7,023 bases of DNA from Candidatus Nanohalarchaeota archaeon. Lineage in GTDB: Archaea > EX4484-52 > B79-G9. This document shows positions 1-6,101 of the stretch, in pieces; position 1 is the first letter of the stretch, and each line of letters begins with the position of its first letter. A program made the position numbers and the translations under genes. Under the pieces are notes generated by a model. It was not told the origin of the DNA, did no database searches, and saw only the letters and a program-made list of their open reading frames with translations. The stretch spans positions 1 through 7,023 of the forward strand of contig JAFCBW010000064.1 in NCBI GenBank assembly GCA_017610525.1, given 5' to 3'.

Positions 1-342
1 GCCATCATAGCATCCCAGGCAATCAATACATACATTTCAAAAGAAAAAGTGCGATTTAGGGAAAATGAAAAAAACATAGCAAAAGCATCCGTAATTGGTA
101 TAGCAACACCGGGTCCACTTCTCGCGTTTCTTCCACTCCTGAAAACATTAAAACATAAAGGCCTGCCTCTAAGCATAATTGTTGCATTCATGACTTCTCA
201 GACACTGATAGGTCCCGGAAGACTATTTTTAGAAACAAGCTACTTCGGGATTACGTTTTTTATATACCGGATGATCATCGCGTTTTTAATCGCTATCGGC
301 ATTGCAACCAGTTTCAGATTTTTGGAAAAACACATGAAATAA
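1..342 (+). CDS. Permease C-terminus, COG0701/DUF318 (ArsP-like), partial
   Basis: The frame is open from base 1 to a TAA at 340-342, giving the last 113 residues of a gene that starts outside the window. An internal GTG at 49 is not the start, because coding-like sequence continues upstream of it. The fragment reads as two or three membrane segments. It carries a GIATPGPLLAFLPLL stretch, a KGLPLSIIVAFMTSQTLIGPGRLFLE segment (written here in two halves: KGLPLSIIVAFM and TSQTLIGPGRLFLE) and a final hydrophobic helix before a short basic tail. The order 'TPG... PL... GxPL... AF-T... R-x-E... G' is the C-terminal half-repeat of predicted permeases related to ArsP (PF03773). The Cys-rich motif of arsenic exporters is absent here, so no substrate can be given. 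It converges on the next gene with a 49-base gap. The family call rests on pattern memory only. Confidence 0.6.
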   Translation, partial: AIIASQAINTYISKEKVRFRENEKNIAKASVIGIATPGPLLAFLPLLKTLKHKGLPLSIIVAFMTSQTLIGPGRLFLETSYFGITFFIYRMIIAFLIAIGIATSFRFLEKHMK

Positions 343-347
343 AAAAA
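341..347 (-). terminator. Possible oligo-T terminator for the 392-892 gene
   Basis: Seven consecutive A on the + strand are a T7 run read on the minus strand, about 45 bases past the stop of the minus-strand gene. Archaeal transcription often ends at such T runs without a hairpin. The run overlaps the stop codon of the permease, so it may simply be coding sequence. Confidence 0.3.
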
Positions 348-391
348 CCACCTGAAATCCGCTATACTCAAGGCTAACCCTTTCCTAAAAG

Positions 392-892
392 TCAAAAATT
401 CGCATCTGCAGTTTCAGTATCCAGATAAAATTCTACATCTATAACTCTTTTCAACTTAGCAGTTCGTTCTGGAATTGTTGCAGTTGTCGCTCCATCTCCG
501 AAACCAATGTGGTCGTCACCAGAACAAGACCCCTCTGTAAATTCCAATAGACTTTCATGCGCTGGCGTCGTTTGTACTCCAACCACCTCACTGTATCTTA
601 GATATCCGTATGGACACGCCTCACTTTCTCCTAACTTATTAAAGTCACCACCGTCTATCTGATCATATAACGTACGCATAAGAGTATTCAATTCACCCTG
701 AGTATACCTTTTCTCTCCTGTTGGTATTACTCCATACTTCACAAACTCTACAAGAAAACTATCTTTGGAAAAACTCGTCGGAACACTATATTTATCTGAT
801 GTGGGTCCTACAACTACAACGCCTTCCATTTTTTTCAGAAATGAATCTATCTGATCTAAGTTGTTCTTTTCATTTCCATTTTCAATTGCCAT
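392..892 (-). CDS. Hypothetical acidic protein, 166 aa
   Basis: I do not recognise this protein. It starts at an ATG (892-890) with a GGGTGAT ribosome binding site 5 bases upstream and a good BRE/TATA before that, so the gene is well supported as expressed. It ends with TGA at 394-392. The product is soluble-looking, with no signal peptide or membrane helix, and acidic: about 29 Asp/Glu against 15 Lys/Arg by my count. The N-terminal 25 residues look helical and charged, followed by a VVVVGPTS strand-turn. A helical middle (QGELNTLMRTLYDQ) leads to two Cys-containing segments (SEACPYGYLRY and EGSCSGDDHIGFGDG), and the end (AKLKRVIDVEFYLDTE) looks like a strand. The two Cys could pair or bind a metal, but nothing shows this. 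It is transcribed alone, away from tsaC, with its own promoter. Confidence 0.72.
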   Translation of the reverse strand: MAIENGNEKNNLDQIDSFLKKMEGVVVVGPTSDKYSVPTSFSKDSFLVEFVKYGVIPTGEKRYTQGELNTLMRTLYDQIDGGDFNKLGESEACPYGYLRYSEVVGVQTTPAHESLLEFTEGSCSGDDHIGFGDGATTATIPERTAKLKRVIDVEFYLDTETADANF

Positions 893-897
893 TTCAA

Positions 898-904
898 ATC
901 ACCC
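898..904 (-). promoter_or_regulatory. Shine-Dalgarno GGGTGAT
   Basis: The minus strand reads GGGTGAT, complementary to the archaeal 16S 3' end, with 5 bases before the ATG at 892. It fixes the start of the acidic hypothetical protein. A second purine-rich run (GCAGGGAGGG) lies just upstream. Confidence 0.7.
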
Positions 905-926
905 TACACCCTCCCTGCAATTTAAG

Positions 927-941
927 TTTTATATACTTTCG
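927..941 (-). promoter_or_regulatory. Archaeal BRE/TATA promoter of the 392-892 gene
   Basis: Read on the minus strand the site is CGAAA followed by GTATATAAAA, close to the archaeal B-recognition element plus TATA box. The box centre (about 931) predicts a transcript start near 905, giving a very short leader that just retains the GGGTGAT ribosome binding site. Confidence 0.65.
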
Positions 942-1015
942 TATTTTCACTACTTATCGAAAATCATTACCCTCCCACCGTGCAAATCAACTGCCAGATA
1001 GCATTTTGAGTCATT

Positions 1016-1034
1016 CAAAAATACAAAAAATAAC
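1016..1034 (-). terminator. T-rich terminator after tsaC
   Basis: About 70 bases past the tsaC stop the minus strand reads GTTATTTTTTGTATTTTTG, two T runs typical of archaeal intrinsic termination. It lies in the 208-base gap 893-1100. Apart from this terminator and the promoter of the next gene, that gap holds no recognisable element. Confidence 0.5.
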
Positions 1035-1100
1035 ATCCTACGCCACAATACCCAATACTTATACAACGATGTCAGACAAAACCGGAACTCCTGCTTACCC

Positions 1101-1661
1101 TCATCTCCCGATAACCTTCTCCGTACCCTCGCTCAAATCAATCAGAGTAGACGCTTTCCCTGAAATAGCCCCATCATCGATCACAACATCAACAAACCGC
1201 ATTATCTCATCAGAAATCTTAGACACATCGCAAACCGGCGCATCCCCCGAAACATTAACCGACGTAGTAACAAAAGGAACCCCTGCCATCTCAAAATACT
1301 TCATCATCGGATGCTCGATAATCCGGACCCCAAGCGTACCCTTCCCCCCGCTGACCAACTTCAAAAACCCCGCATCCTTCTTTCGGACAATCAGCGTATA
1401 AGGTCCCGGCAGATACTTGCGCACAACATCCATATCAACCTCACAATACTTGCATATCCACTCAAGAGACGGCGCAATAACCGAAAGCGCACATGAAGCA
1501 TCCCTCTTTTTAGCATCAAACACCTTCCTCACAGCATCATCTAAAAGCGCATTGCACCCGATACCATAGATCGTATCCGTAGGATAGACAAAAATACACC
1601 CTTTCCTGATATCCTCAACAACAGAAGAATCAACATCATCCATCTTCAGAATTCTCACCAC
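1101..1661 (-). CDS. tsaC: L-threonylcarbamoyladenylate synthase, TsaC/Sua5/YrdC family
   Basis: The enzyme makes threonylcarbamoyl-AMP from threonine, bicarbonate and ATP, the first step of t6A37 modification of ANN-decoding tRNAs, in the cytoplasm. The 186 residues match the single-domain TsaC form and lack the C-terminal domain of long Sua5. Visible family motifs are FVYPTDTIYGIGCNA (24-38), KKR at 51-53 with LSVI at 59-62, LPGPYTLIVRKK (84-95), LGVRI (110-114) and TSVNVSG (133-139), so the KxR and SxN nucleotide-binding residues (K51/R53, S134/N136) are kept. The usual PL after KxR is AL here. Two start codons fit: GTG 1661-1659, or the next GTG 1658-1656, which would overlap the upstream stop as GTGA. 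A GGTGA sequence at 1670-1666 serves either. Overlap with the protease gene implies co-transcription and coupled translation. Confidence 0.93.
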   Translation of the reverse strand: MVRILKMDDVDSSVVEDIRKGCIFVYPTDTIYGIGCNALLDDAVRKVFDAKKRDASCALSVIAPSLEWICKYCEVDMDVVRKYLPGPYTLIVRKKDAGFLKLVSGGKGTLGVRIIEHPMMKYFEMAGVPFVTTSVNVSGDAPVCDVSKISDEIMRFVDVVIDDGAISGKASTLIDLSEGTEKVIGR

Positions 1662-4600
1662 TTTTTCACCTTCACTTTTTTCATCGCCTTATCAACAGCA
1701 TCTTCACTCCATCCGCCCTCAACCATCTTCCGCTTAATATCATCCAGAGAAAAACCCTTATCAAGACACAACAGAATATACTCACTTGCCACAGACTTCT
1801 TATGATTACCGATTTTACCTGCAATCACAACAATCACCATAAGTGCAGCAACAACCCCGCACAACCCCAAAAGAAACCCATAATCGACACTCTCTTCAAC
1901 TTCATCCACATCCTCATTTTCATAATCAAGAGAAGTCCTTATCTCGCCCATAGCCGCCTCTGCCTCCTCAAACTCACCTGCCAGATAATGTTCTATGACC
2001 TCCTTCAATCTCGAAATATACTCCACAGATACATCTTCACTAATCTGATTCCCTCTCTTCAACAGATGAACAGCGTCCTTCAATTCCAGGATATATGAGA
2101 TTTTACCCCCTGCCGCAGGTTCTTCCTCTTCATCTACAAAGTAAGTCTCACTTATCTCATCAACAATCTCATCCTCAATCACATCAACAGCCTCAGAAGC
2201 GACATCATCACTTTCATTGACATTATCATCATCCACACTTAACATCACGACAACAGAACTGCTTCTCGATGAGCTGGACCCCGAACCACACCCGGTATAA
2301 ATCCCGGGATTAGAATCATCACAATCTGCCCCAAGACACCCTGCGCCAACACCATACCCATCCCCGTCATTATCAACGCATGGATGCGCAACAAAAAACC
2401 TATGACCTACAGCATAATCATTCACATTCAAAAACAAATCCCTGCACTTATAATATCCCGTATGCTCGCCACCGTCACTCAACAGAGAATAATTAAAAGA
2501 ATGATTAACCCCTGACGTGACATTAAACTCCACTCCATTCCCATCAAAATCAAAACTCGAATTAGACAAATTATACCTGCACACCGTATCCTCATCAGTA
2601 GTCACATTCACCCACACCCAATTGGTTCCGCTAACAAGACTAGACCCATTCAAAGGCACCACAACACTGATATCCGGCGCATCAAGATCAACAGTAACCG
2701 TATAATTAGAACCTGCAAAAGCAGCATTAGAAAAACCATCCTCGCACCTGACATTCCACAAATAAAACCCTGAAGAAAGATTCACTTCAATACCATTTAC
2801 AAAATCAACCCCAACCGCAGTAGAATTCGAATTATTACCTCCCCATTCACCAGTAAAATTACCATACAAAGTACAATTAGCAATATCAACACCACTCGGC
2901 GTATAATTAAACATGGCATTACTATAAGTCACATTCCCGGAATCTGCCGGAGAATCAAGCAAAACAACAGGTACCGCAGTATTGACCACAAACTCACCTA
3001 TCGAATGATTCATATTCCCAGCACTATCATTACAATAAACAGTAACACTATTCCCTGCCTCTGCCCCGACACTAAGATTCAGGTACCATTCGTAAGAAAG
3101 CAGCGCAGTCTTATTCATAAGACTTACATTTTCCGTACCATTCAAAGACACCCCGCACCAATCACTCCCATCTGTCGTCACATTCACCCACACCCACATC
3201 CTGTTATATGTCCTGTTCTCTGGCGCAACAATATCAACAACCGGCGCAACCGTATCCACTGAAAAAAACAAAGACTCATTGACACCGATATTTCCCGCAG
3301 AATCATTACAATACACCCTAAGCCAATTAACCCCCTCGCTCGCAAAGACAGTACCATTAAAATCCCGGACACTCCCGTTCATACTGGCATTCCCAAAACC
3401 AACATCACAAAAACACCCATAAGCATCCTCATCAACACTGACATTAACAAAAACATCAAAATACCTATAAGTGACATTCAAAGGCTCAACAACAGTAATT
3501 CCCGGAGCAACACTATCATACCAAAAATTCCTATCCGTACAATTAAGATTCCCTGCACTGTCATTCATACAAAAACTCACATTATTCAGCCCCTGCACAA
3601 GCCCTGAAAGAACAGTCCCGTTCGCGCACGACTCAACAGTAACATTACTCCCTCCGTTAAGAGAATAAAAACAACTATCTGGATTAGACTCATTAAACGA
3701 GATATTAAGCATTGGAAAAAAAGAATAATTAGCATAATCCGGACTCACAATCTCAACAAAAGGCAAAGTCCCGTCCACAAAAACAGTCCTGTTGGTGCTG
3801 TTAAACCCCCTCATAGAATCATCATCAACACACTCGACATTCCATATATAAGCCCCGTCACCAGAAAAATCAAACGAGAAATTATTGACCACTCCCTTGA
3901 CAATCACACTCTCATTATACTTCTCGCGCCCCCATCCGCTTTCGTTAGTATAAAGCGAACAATTAACCAAAAACCCCAAATCCTCCACAACATACTCAAA
4001 AACAACAGGACTATTCTGCGAATAATTCCCCTCAGCAGGACCCCAAAGAAAAACATCAGGCGCAGCGACTGTATCATTAACTTCAACAGTCCATATGATC
4101 TCATCACTCCCATTCGCATTCCAAACCTCAACTCTTACATTCCAAACCCCTGACTCATTCCATCCAACATCCCACATCCAGTTATCATGATTATTCAGCA
4201 CATCTGTCCCGTTTTTATACCATGTATAACTCACATTCTGGTTAGCGCTCACATTAAAAAATACACCATCACTTTCATTCACAGAAAAAGAAAGAGACCC
4301 GTCATTAGTGGCATTATTAAACTGTCCTGTAATCTTTGGTGAAACACCGATCTCATAGACCGCAGCAAGCACATCAATCCTCGCATAACTATTTGCCCCG
4401 TCAGGTATCAGTACCCCTGTATCATTCAAGATATCCTCAATATATTTAGGCGCAGGAGCAACACCATACTTCCGCTTGTACGCCTGCCAAAGTAAAGCCA
4501 TAGCCCCCGAAACATGCGGCGTTGCCATAGATGTGCCGCTCTTAGAACAATATCCTCCACCATTGCACGTTGAGCTAATACTACTCCCCGGCGCAAGCAG

Positions 4601-5659
4601 CAAAGCAAAATTAGCCCCCCTGTTAGAATAAGAGGCAATCACATCACTCTTGGTAGTAGCCCCTGCTCTCGTGGCATTAAAAAAGCACGCAGGCATAGAA
4701 ATATTGGAACTCCATCCGTCATTGCCTGTCGCAGCAACAAAGCTGATATTATGCAAAACAGCAACATCAATTGCATTCTTAACAGCAAGAACATCCGGCT
4801 CACCATCGCAATAATCCCCGTAACTGTCCCCGCCCATACTCAAACTGATTACAGAAATATTATACTTCGTTGCATTATCAATACACCACTCAATCCCTTT
4901 GACAAGGTCTGCTTCATCAGCAGTTCCTGTGTTGTCAGCAATCTTAATCGCAATAATATTAGCGCCCTTGGAAACACCATAAATACCCCCGCTTGCAGCA
5001 GCAATGCCTGCAACATGCGTACCATGCCCGTGGTCATCATTCGCATCAGTATCTTCAGCCTGATTATTGGGGCAGCACCCCCCACTTCCATAATCACTTG
5101 CAGTACAATAACAATACTGCTCAACAATCCTCCCGCTAAAATCCGCATGCCCATCATCTATCCCTGTATCAAGCACACACACCGTAGTGCCGCTCCCTGT
5201 AATATTATACCCGTTCACATTCTCAGTCCACACATCATCTGCATTCACAATAGGCACGCTTTGAGACAGAAACGTGTGTATTGTCCCCACTCTCTCAACA
5301 GCAGCGACATTCGGGTCTTTCCTGAGCGCATCCATCTGCGCCCTCGTAACCTGCGCACTGACAACATTAATATTATTATATGCATGCTCAACTCTTCCCC
5401 CTATTCGTGCGACTTTATCAGAAATATCGCGCTTAGCATCCATATTCTTTTTAAAAACTCCAAACTTCCTGCGCACAACCTTTTCATCCCGAAGATTGAT
5501 AAACACTTTAACCTTCTCATCATCCAGAAGAACCCCATCCTCGACATCACCGCCTTCAATGCGCAAACTACCTTTATCACCATCATCAGCCCATGCAAAA
5601 CACAAGATACATAGGCTCACGTATACGAAAACAACAGATAAGAAAACGATTTTGCGCAT
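1655..5659 (-). CDS. Membrane-anchored S8 subtilisin-like protease with Ig-like repeats
   Basis: A secreted serine endopeptidase of 1334 residues. The ATG at 5659 is chosen because it places RK plus a hydrophobic core at residues 1-24, a clear signal peptide with likely cleavage after AWA. The TTG at 5722 would only add 21 residues in AT-rich leader. Residues about 48-128 resemble an I9 inhibitor propeptide. The S8 core (about 135-437) has Asp164 in VLDTG, His212 in HGTHVAG, oxyanion Asn313 in ATGND and Ser377 in SGTSMATPHVSG, so it should be active. Next come an Ig/PKD-like module (440-528), about six Ig-like repeats (529-1090), a DNDGDGYG...DCDDSNP calcium-type segment (1094-1124), a Ser run, an acidic stalk, helices (1185-1245), one membrane helix (about 1260-1282) and a cytoplasmic tail. 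About 60 N-x-S/T sequons occur, all between the propeptide and the acidic stalk. The substrate is unknown; an S-layer or cell-surface role is inferred. Confidence 0.93.
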   Translation of the reverse strand: MRKIVFLSVVFVYVSLCILCFAWADDGDKGSLRIEGGDVEDGVLLDDEKVKVFINLRDEKVVRRKFGVFKKNMDAKRDISDKVARIGGRVEHAYNNINVVSAQVTRAQMDALRKDPNVAAVERVGTIHTFLSQSVPIVNADDVWTENVNGYNITGSGTTVCVLDTGIDDGHADFSGRIVEQYCYCTASDYGSGGCCPNNQAEDTDANDDHGHGTHVAGIAAASGGIYGVSKGANIIAIKIADNTGTADEADLVKGIEWCIDNATKYNISVISLSMGGDSYGDYCDGEPDVLAVKNAIDVAVLHNISFVAATGNDGWSSNISMPACFFNATRAGATTKSDVIASYSNRGANFALLLAPGSSISSTCNGGGYCSKSGTSMATPHVSGAMALLWQAYKRKYGVAPAPKYIEDILNDTGVLIPDGANSYARIDVLAAVYEIGVSPKITGQFNNATNDGSLSFSVNESDGVFFNVSANQNVSYTWYKNGTDVLNNHDNWMWDVGWNESGVWNVRVEVWNANGSDEIIWTVEVNDTVAAPDVFLWGPAEGNYSQNSPVVFEYVVEDLGFLVNCSLYTNESGWGREKYNESVIVKGVVNNFSFDFSGDGAYIWNVECVDDDSMRGFNSTNRTVFVDGTLPFVEIVSPDYANYSFFPMLNISFNESNPDSCFYSLNGGSNVTVESCANGTVLSGLVQGLNNVSFCMNDSAGNLNCTDRNFWYDSVAPGITVVEPLNVTYRYFDVFVNVSVDEDAYGCFCDVGFGNASMNGSVRDFNGTVFASEGVNWLRVYCNDSAGNIGVNESLFFSVDTVAPVVDIVAPENRTYNRMWVWVNVTTDGSDWCGVSLNGTENVSLMNKTALLSYEWYLNLSVGAEAGNSVTVYCNDSAGNMNHSIGEFVVNTAVPVVLLDSPADSGNVTYSNAMFNYTPSGVDIANCTLYGNFTGEWGGNNSNSTAVGVDFVNGIEVNLSSGFYLWNVRCEDGFSNAAFAGSNYTVTVDLDAPDISVVVPLNGSSLVSGTNWVWVNVTTDEDTVCRYNLSNSSFDFDGNGVEFNVTSGVNHSFNYSLLSDGGEHTGYYKCRDLFLNVNDYAVGHRFFVAHPCVDNDGDGYGVGAGCLGADCDDSNPGIYTGCGSGSSSSRSSSVVVMLSVDDDNVNESDDVASEAVDVIEDEIVDEISETYFVDEEEEPAAGGKISYILELKDAVHLLKRGNQISEDVSVEYISRLKEVIEHYLAGEFEEAEAAMGEIRTSLDYENEDVDEVEESVDYGFLLGLCGVVAALMVIVVIAGKIGNHKKSVASEYILLCLDKGFSLDDIKRKMVEGGWSEDAVDKAMKKVKVKKW
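2288..2380 (-). other. DxDxDG calcium-binding-type segment of the protease
   Basis: Residues 1094-1124 read CVDNDGDGYG, then a short Gly/Cys loop, then DCDDSNPGIYTGC. This is the pattern of the DxDxDG plus DCDD surface-protein motif (MopE-like or thrombospondin type 3-like), thought to bind calcium. Four Cys (1094, 1108, 1113, 1124) probably staple it. It marks the end of the folded Ig-like array and the start of the stalk. Confidence 0.7.
2390..4075 (-). repeat. Array of about six Ig-like repeats within the protease gene
   Basis: Residues 529-1090 hold units of about 85-100 residues starting near 529, 629, 715, 802, 893 and 991. Each opens with D(T/S)xAPxxxxxxP-like sequence, and most close with a (Y/V)xC(N/E/R)D segment, often YCNDSAGN. 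Cys pairs recur at matching places: 567/610, 835/876, 929/972 and 1027/1072. Units 629 and 715 carry extra Cys. At DNA level the repeats are diverged, but one 20-base stretch is identical at 2601-2620 and 3177-3196, encoding WVWVNVT in the units starting at 991 and 802. Confidence 0.75.
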
Positions 5660-5683
5660 AATATAACTATATAAATACAATAA

Positions 5684-5691
5684 TAAATAAA
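5684..5691 (-). promoter_or_regulatory. Candidate TATA box for the protease-tsaC transcript
   Basis: The minus strand reads TTTATTTA centred about 28 bases before the ATG at 5659, which has no Shine-Dalgarno, so a leaderless transcript would fit. Two competing boxes exist. TTTATATA at 5675-5668 is a better match, but its predicted start would fall inside the gene. TTTTATATT at 5754-5746 would give a leader of about 65 bases. Which one is used cannot be decided from sequence. Confidence 0.35.
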
Positions 5692-5740
5692 TTAAAAAAC
5701 CTTTTAGCTCAATCAAATACAATCAGAACAAAAATCAATA

Positions 5741-5755
5741 GAAACAATATAAAAT
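5741..5755 (+). promoter_or_regulatory. BRE/TATA promoter of tRNA-Arg
   Basis: GAAAC followed by AATATAAAAT matches the archaeal BRE/TATA layout on the + strand. The box centre near 5750 predicts transcription from about 5776, a few bases before the mature tRNA 5' end at 5783. The TATA core also reads as TTTTATATT on the minus strand, so it might serve the divergent protease gene too. Confidence 0.55.
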
Positions 5756-5782
5756 TACCCGCGAATAAACTCACTATGCTGT

Positions 5783-5855
5783 GCCCCCGTAGCTCAGTGG
5801 ATAGAGCACTTGCCTCCTAAGCAAGGGGTCGCGCGTTCGAATCGCGTTGGGGGCG
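5783..5855 (+). tRNA. tRNA-Arg, anticodon CCU (reads AGG)
   Basis: The 73 bases fold into a full cloverleaf by hand. The acceptor stem GCCCCCG pairs with TGGGGGC (one G-U pair). The D stem is GCTC/GAGC with loop AGTGGATA. The anticodon stem is CTTGC/GCAAG with loop CTCCTAA, putting CCT at 34-36 (5816-5818). The variable loop is GGGTC. The T stem is GCGCG/CGCGT with loop TTCGAAT. The discriminator is G and CCA is not encoded. U36 and A37 make it a likely t6A substrate for the pathway that uses TsaC. No intron is present. A pyrimidine-rich CTCTTATTCTCTT follows, possibly a weak terminator. Confidence 0.96.
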
Positions 5856-5858
5856 CTC

Positions 5859-6077
5859 TTATTCTCTTACCGCTTTTCGCACCCTGTCAATGTCTATCCG
5901 CACCTTATTGCCTGCATGCTTAGACACAACCGCGCAAAAAGACGCGACAATCAGAACCAAGACAAGCGCACTGGGACTCAAAAACACACTATCCTCAACC
6001 CCGCCGGACGCAGACACCCCATGCACCATAAGCGCCGCCATACAAAATCCAGAAAACACCCCGACAGACTTACCCAT
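5859..6077 (-). CDS. Small hypothetical membrane protein, 72 aa
   Basis: Not recognised. The ATG at 6077 opens a short protein with a hydrophobic N-terminus (about residues 4-22) that is either a signal peptide, with ASA at 22-24 as a possible cleavage site, or a first membrane helix. A second clear membrane segment follows at about 36-52 (SALVLVLIVASFCAVV). The tail of about 20 residues is basic and probably cytoplasmic (KVRIDIDRVRKAVRE). It lies 24 bases after the DUF123 nuclease stop on the same strand, so it may be the second gene of a transcript. A TATA-like TCTATATG at 6110-6103 could instead drive a leaderless message. Its TAA stop is 3 bases from the 3' end of the convergent tRNA-Arg. 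Smallness and lack of a known family leave some doubt that it is translated. Confidence 0.55.
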   Translation of the reverse strand: MGKSVGVFSGFCMAALMVHGVSASGGVEDSVFLSPSALVLVLIVASFCAVVSKHAGNKVRIDIDRVRKAVRE

Positions 6078-6101
6078 AACTACATATCTGGCTATTCTAG
6101 T

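Noticed and set aside
1068..1112. Possible C/D box RNA on the minus strand (GAGATGA ... CTGA)
   Set aside because: The C box has a mismatch, overlaps the tsaC stop, and no convincing C'/D' pair or guide was seen.
721..1401. Open frame of 226 codons on the + strand
   Set aside because: It spans the antisense of two supported genes and the promoter gap between them, with no domain pattern and no promoter of its own.
2390..4075. Repeat-rich stretch considered as a CRISPR-like or satellite array
   Set aside because: The repeats are protein-level Ig-like modules with diverged DNA and irregular spacing, inside one long coding frame.
4751..5614. Open frame of 287 codons on the + strand
   Set aside because: It lies entirely antisense to the protease catalytic region and reads as low-complexity Ile/Asn/Thr/Pro/His text without motifs. 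It is a shadow of biased codon use.
5657..5722. TTG start at 5722 for the protease
   Set aside because: It would put 21 AT-rich-coded residues before a textbook signal peptide. The ATG at 5659 gives the right n-region and cleavage site.
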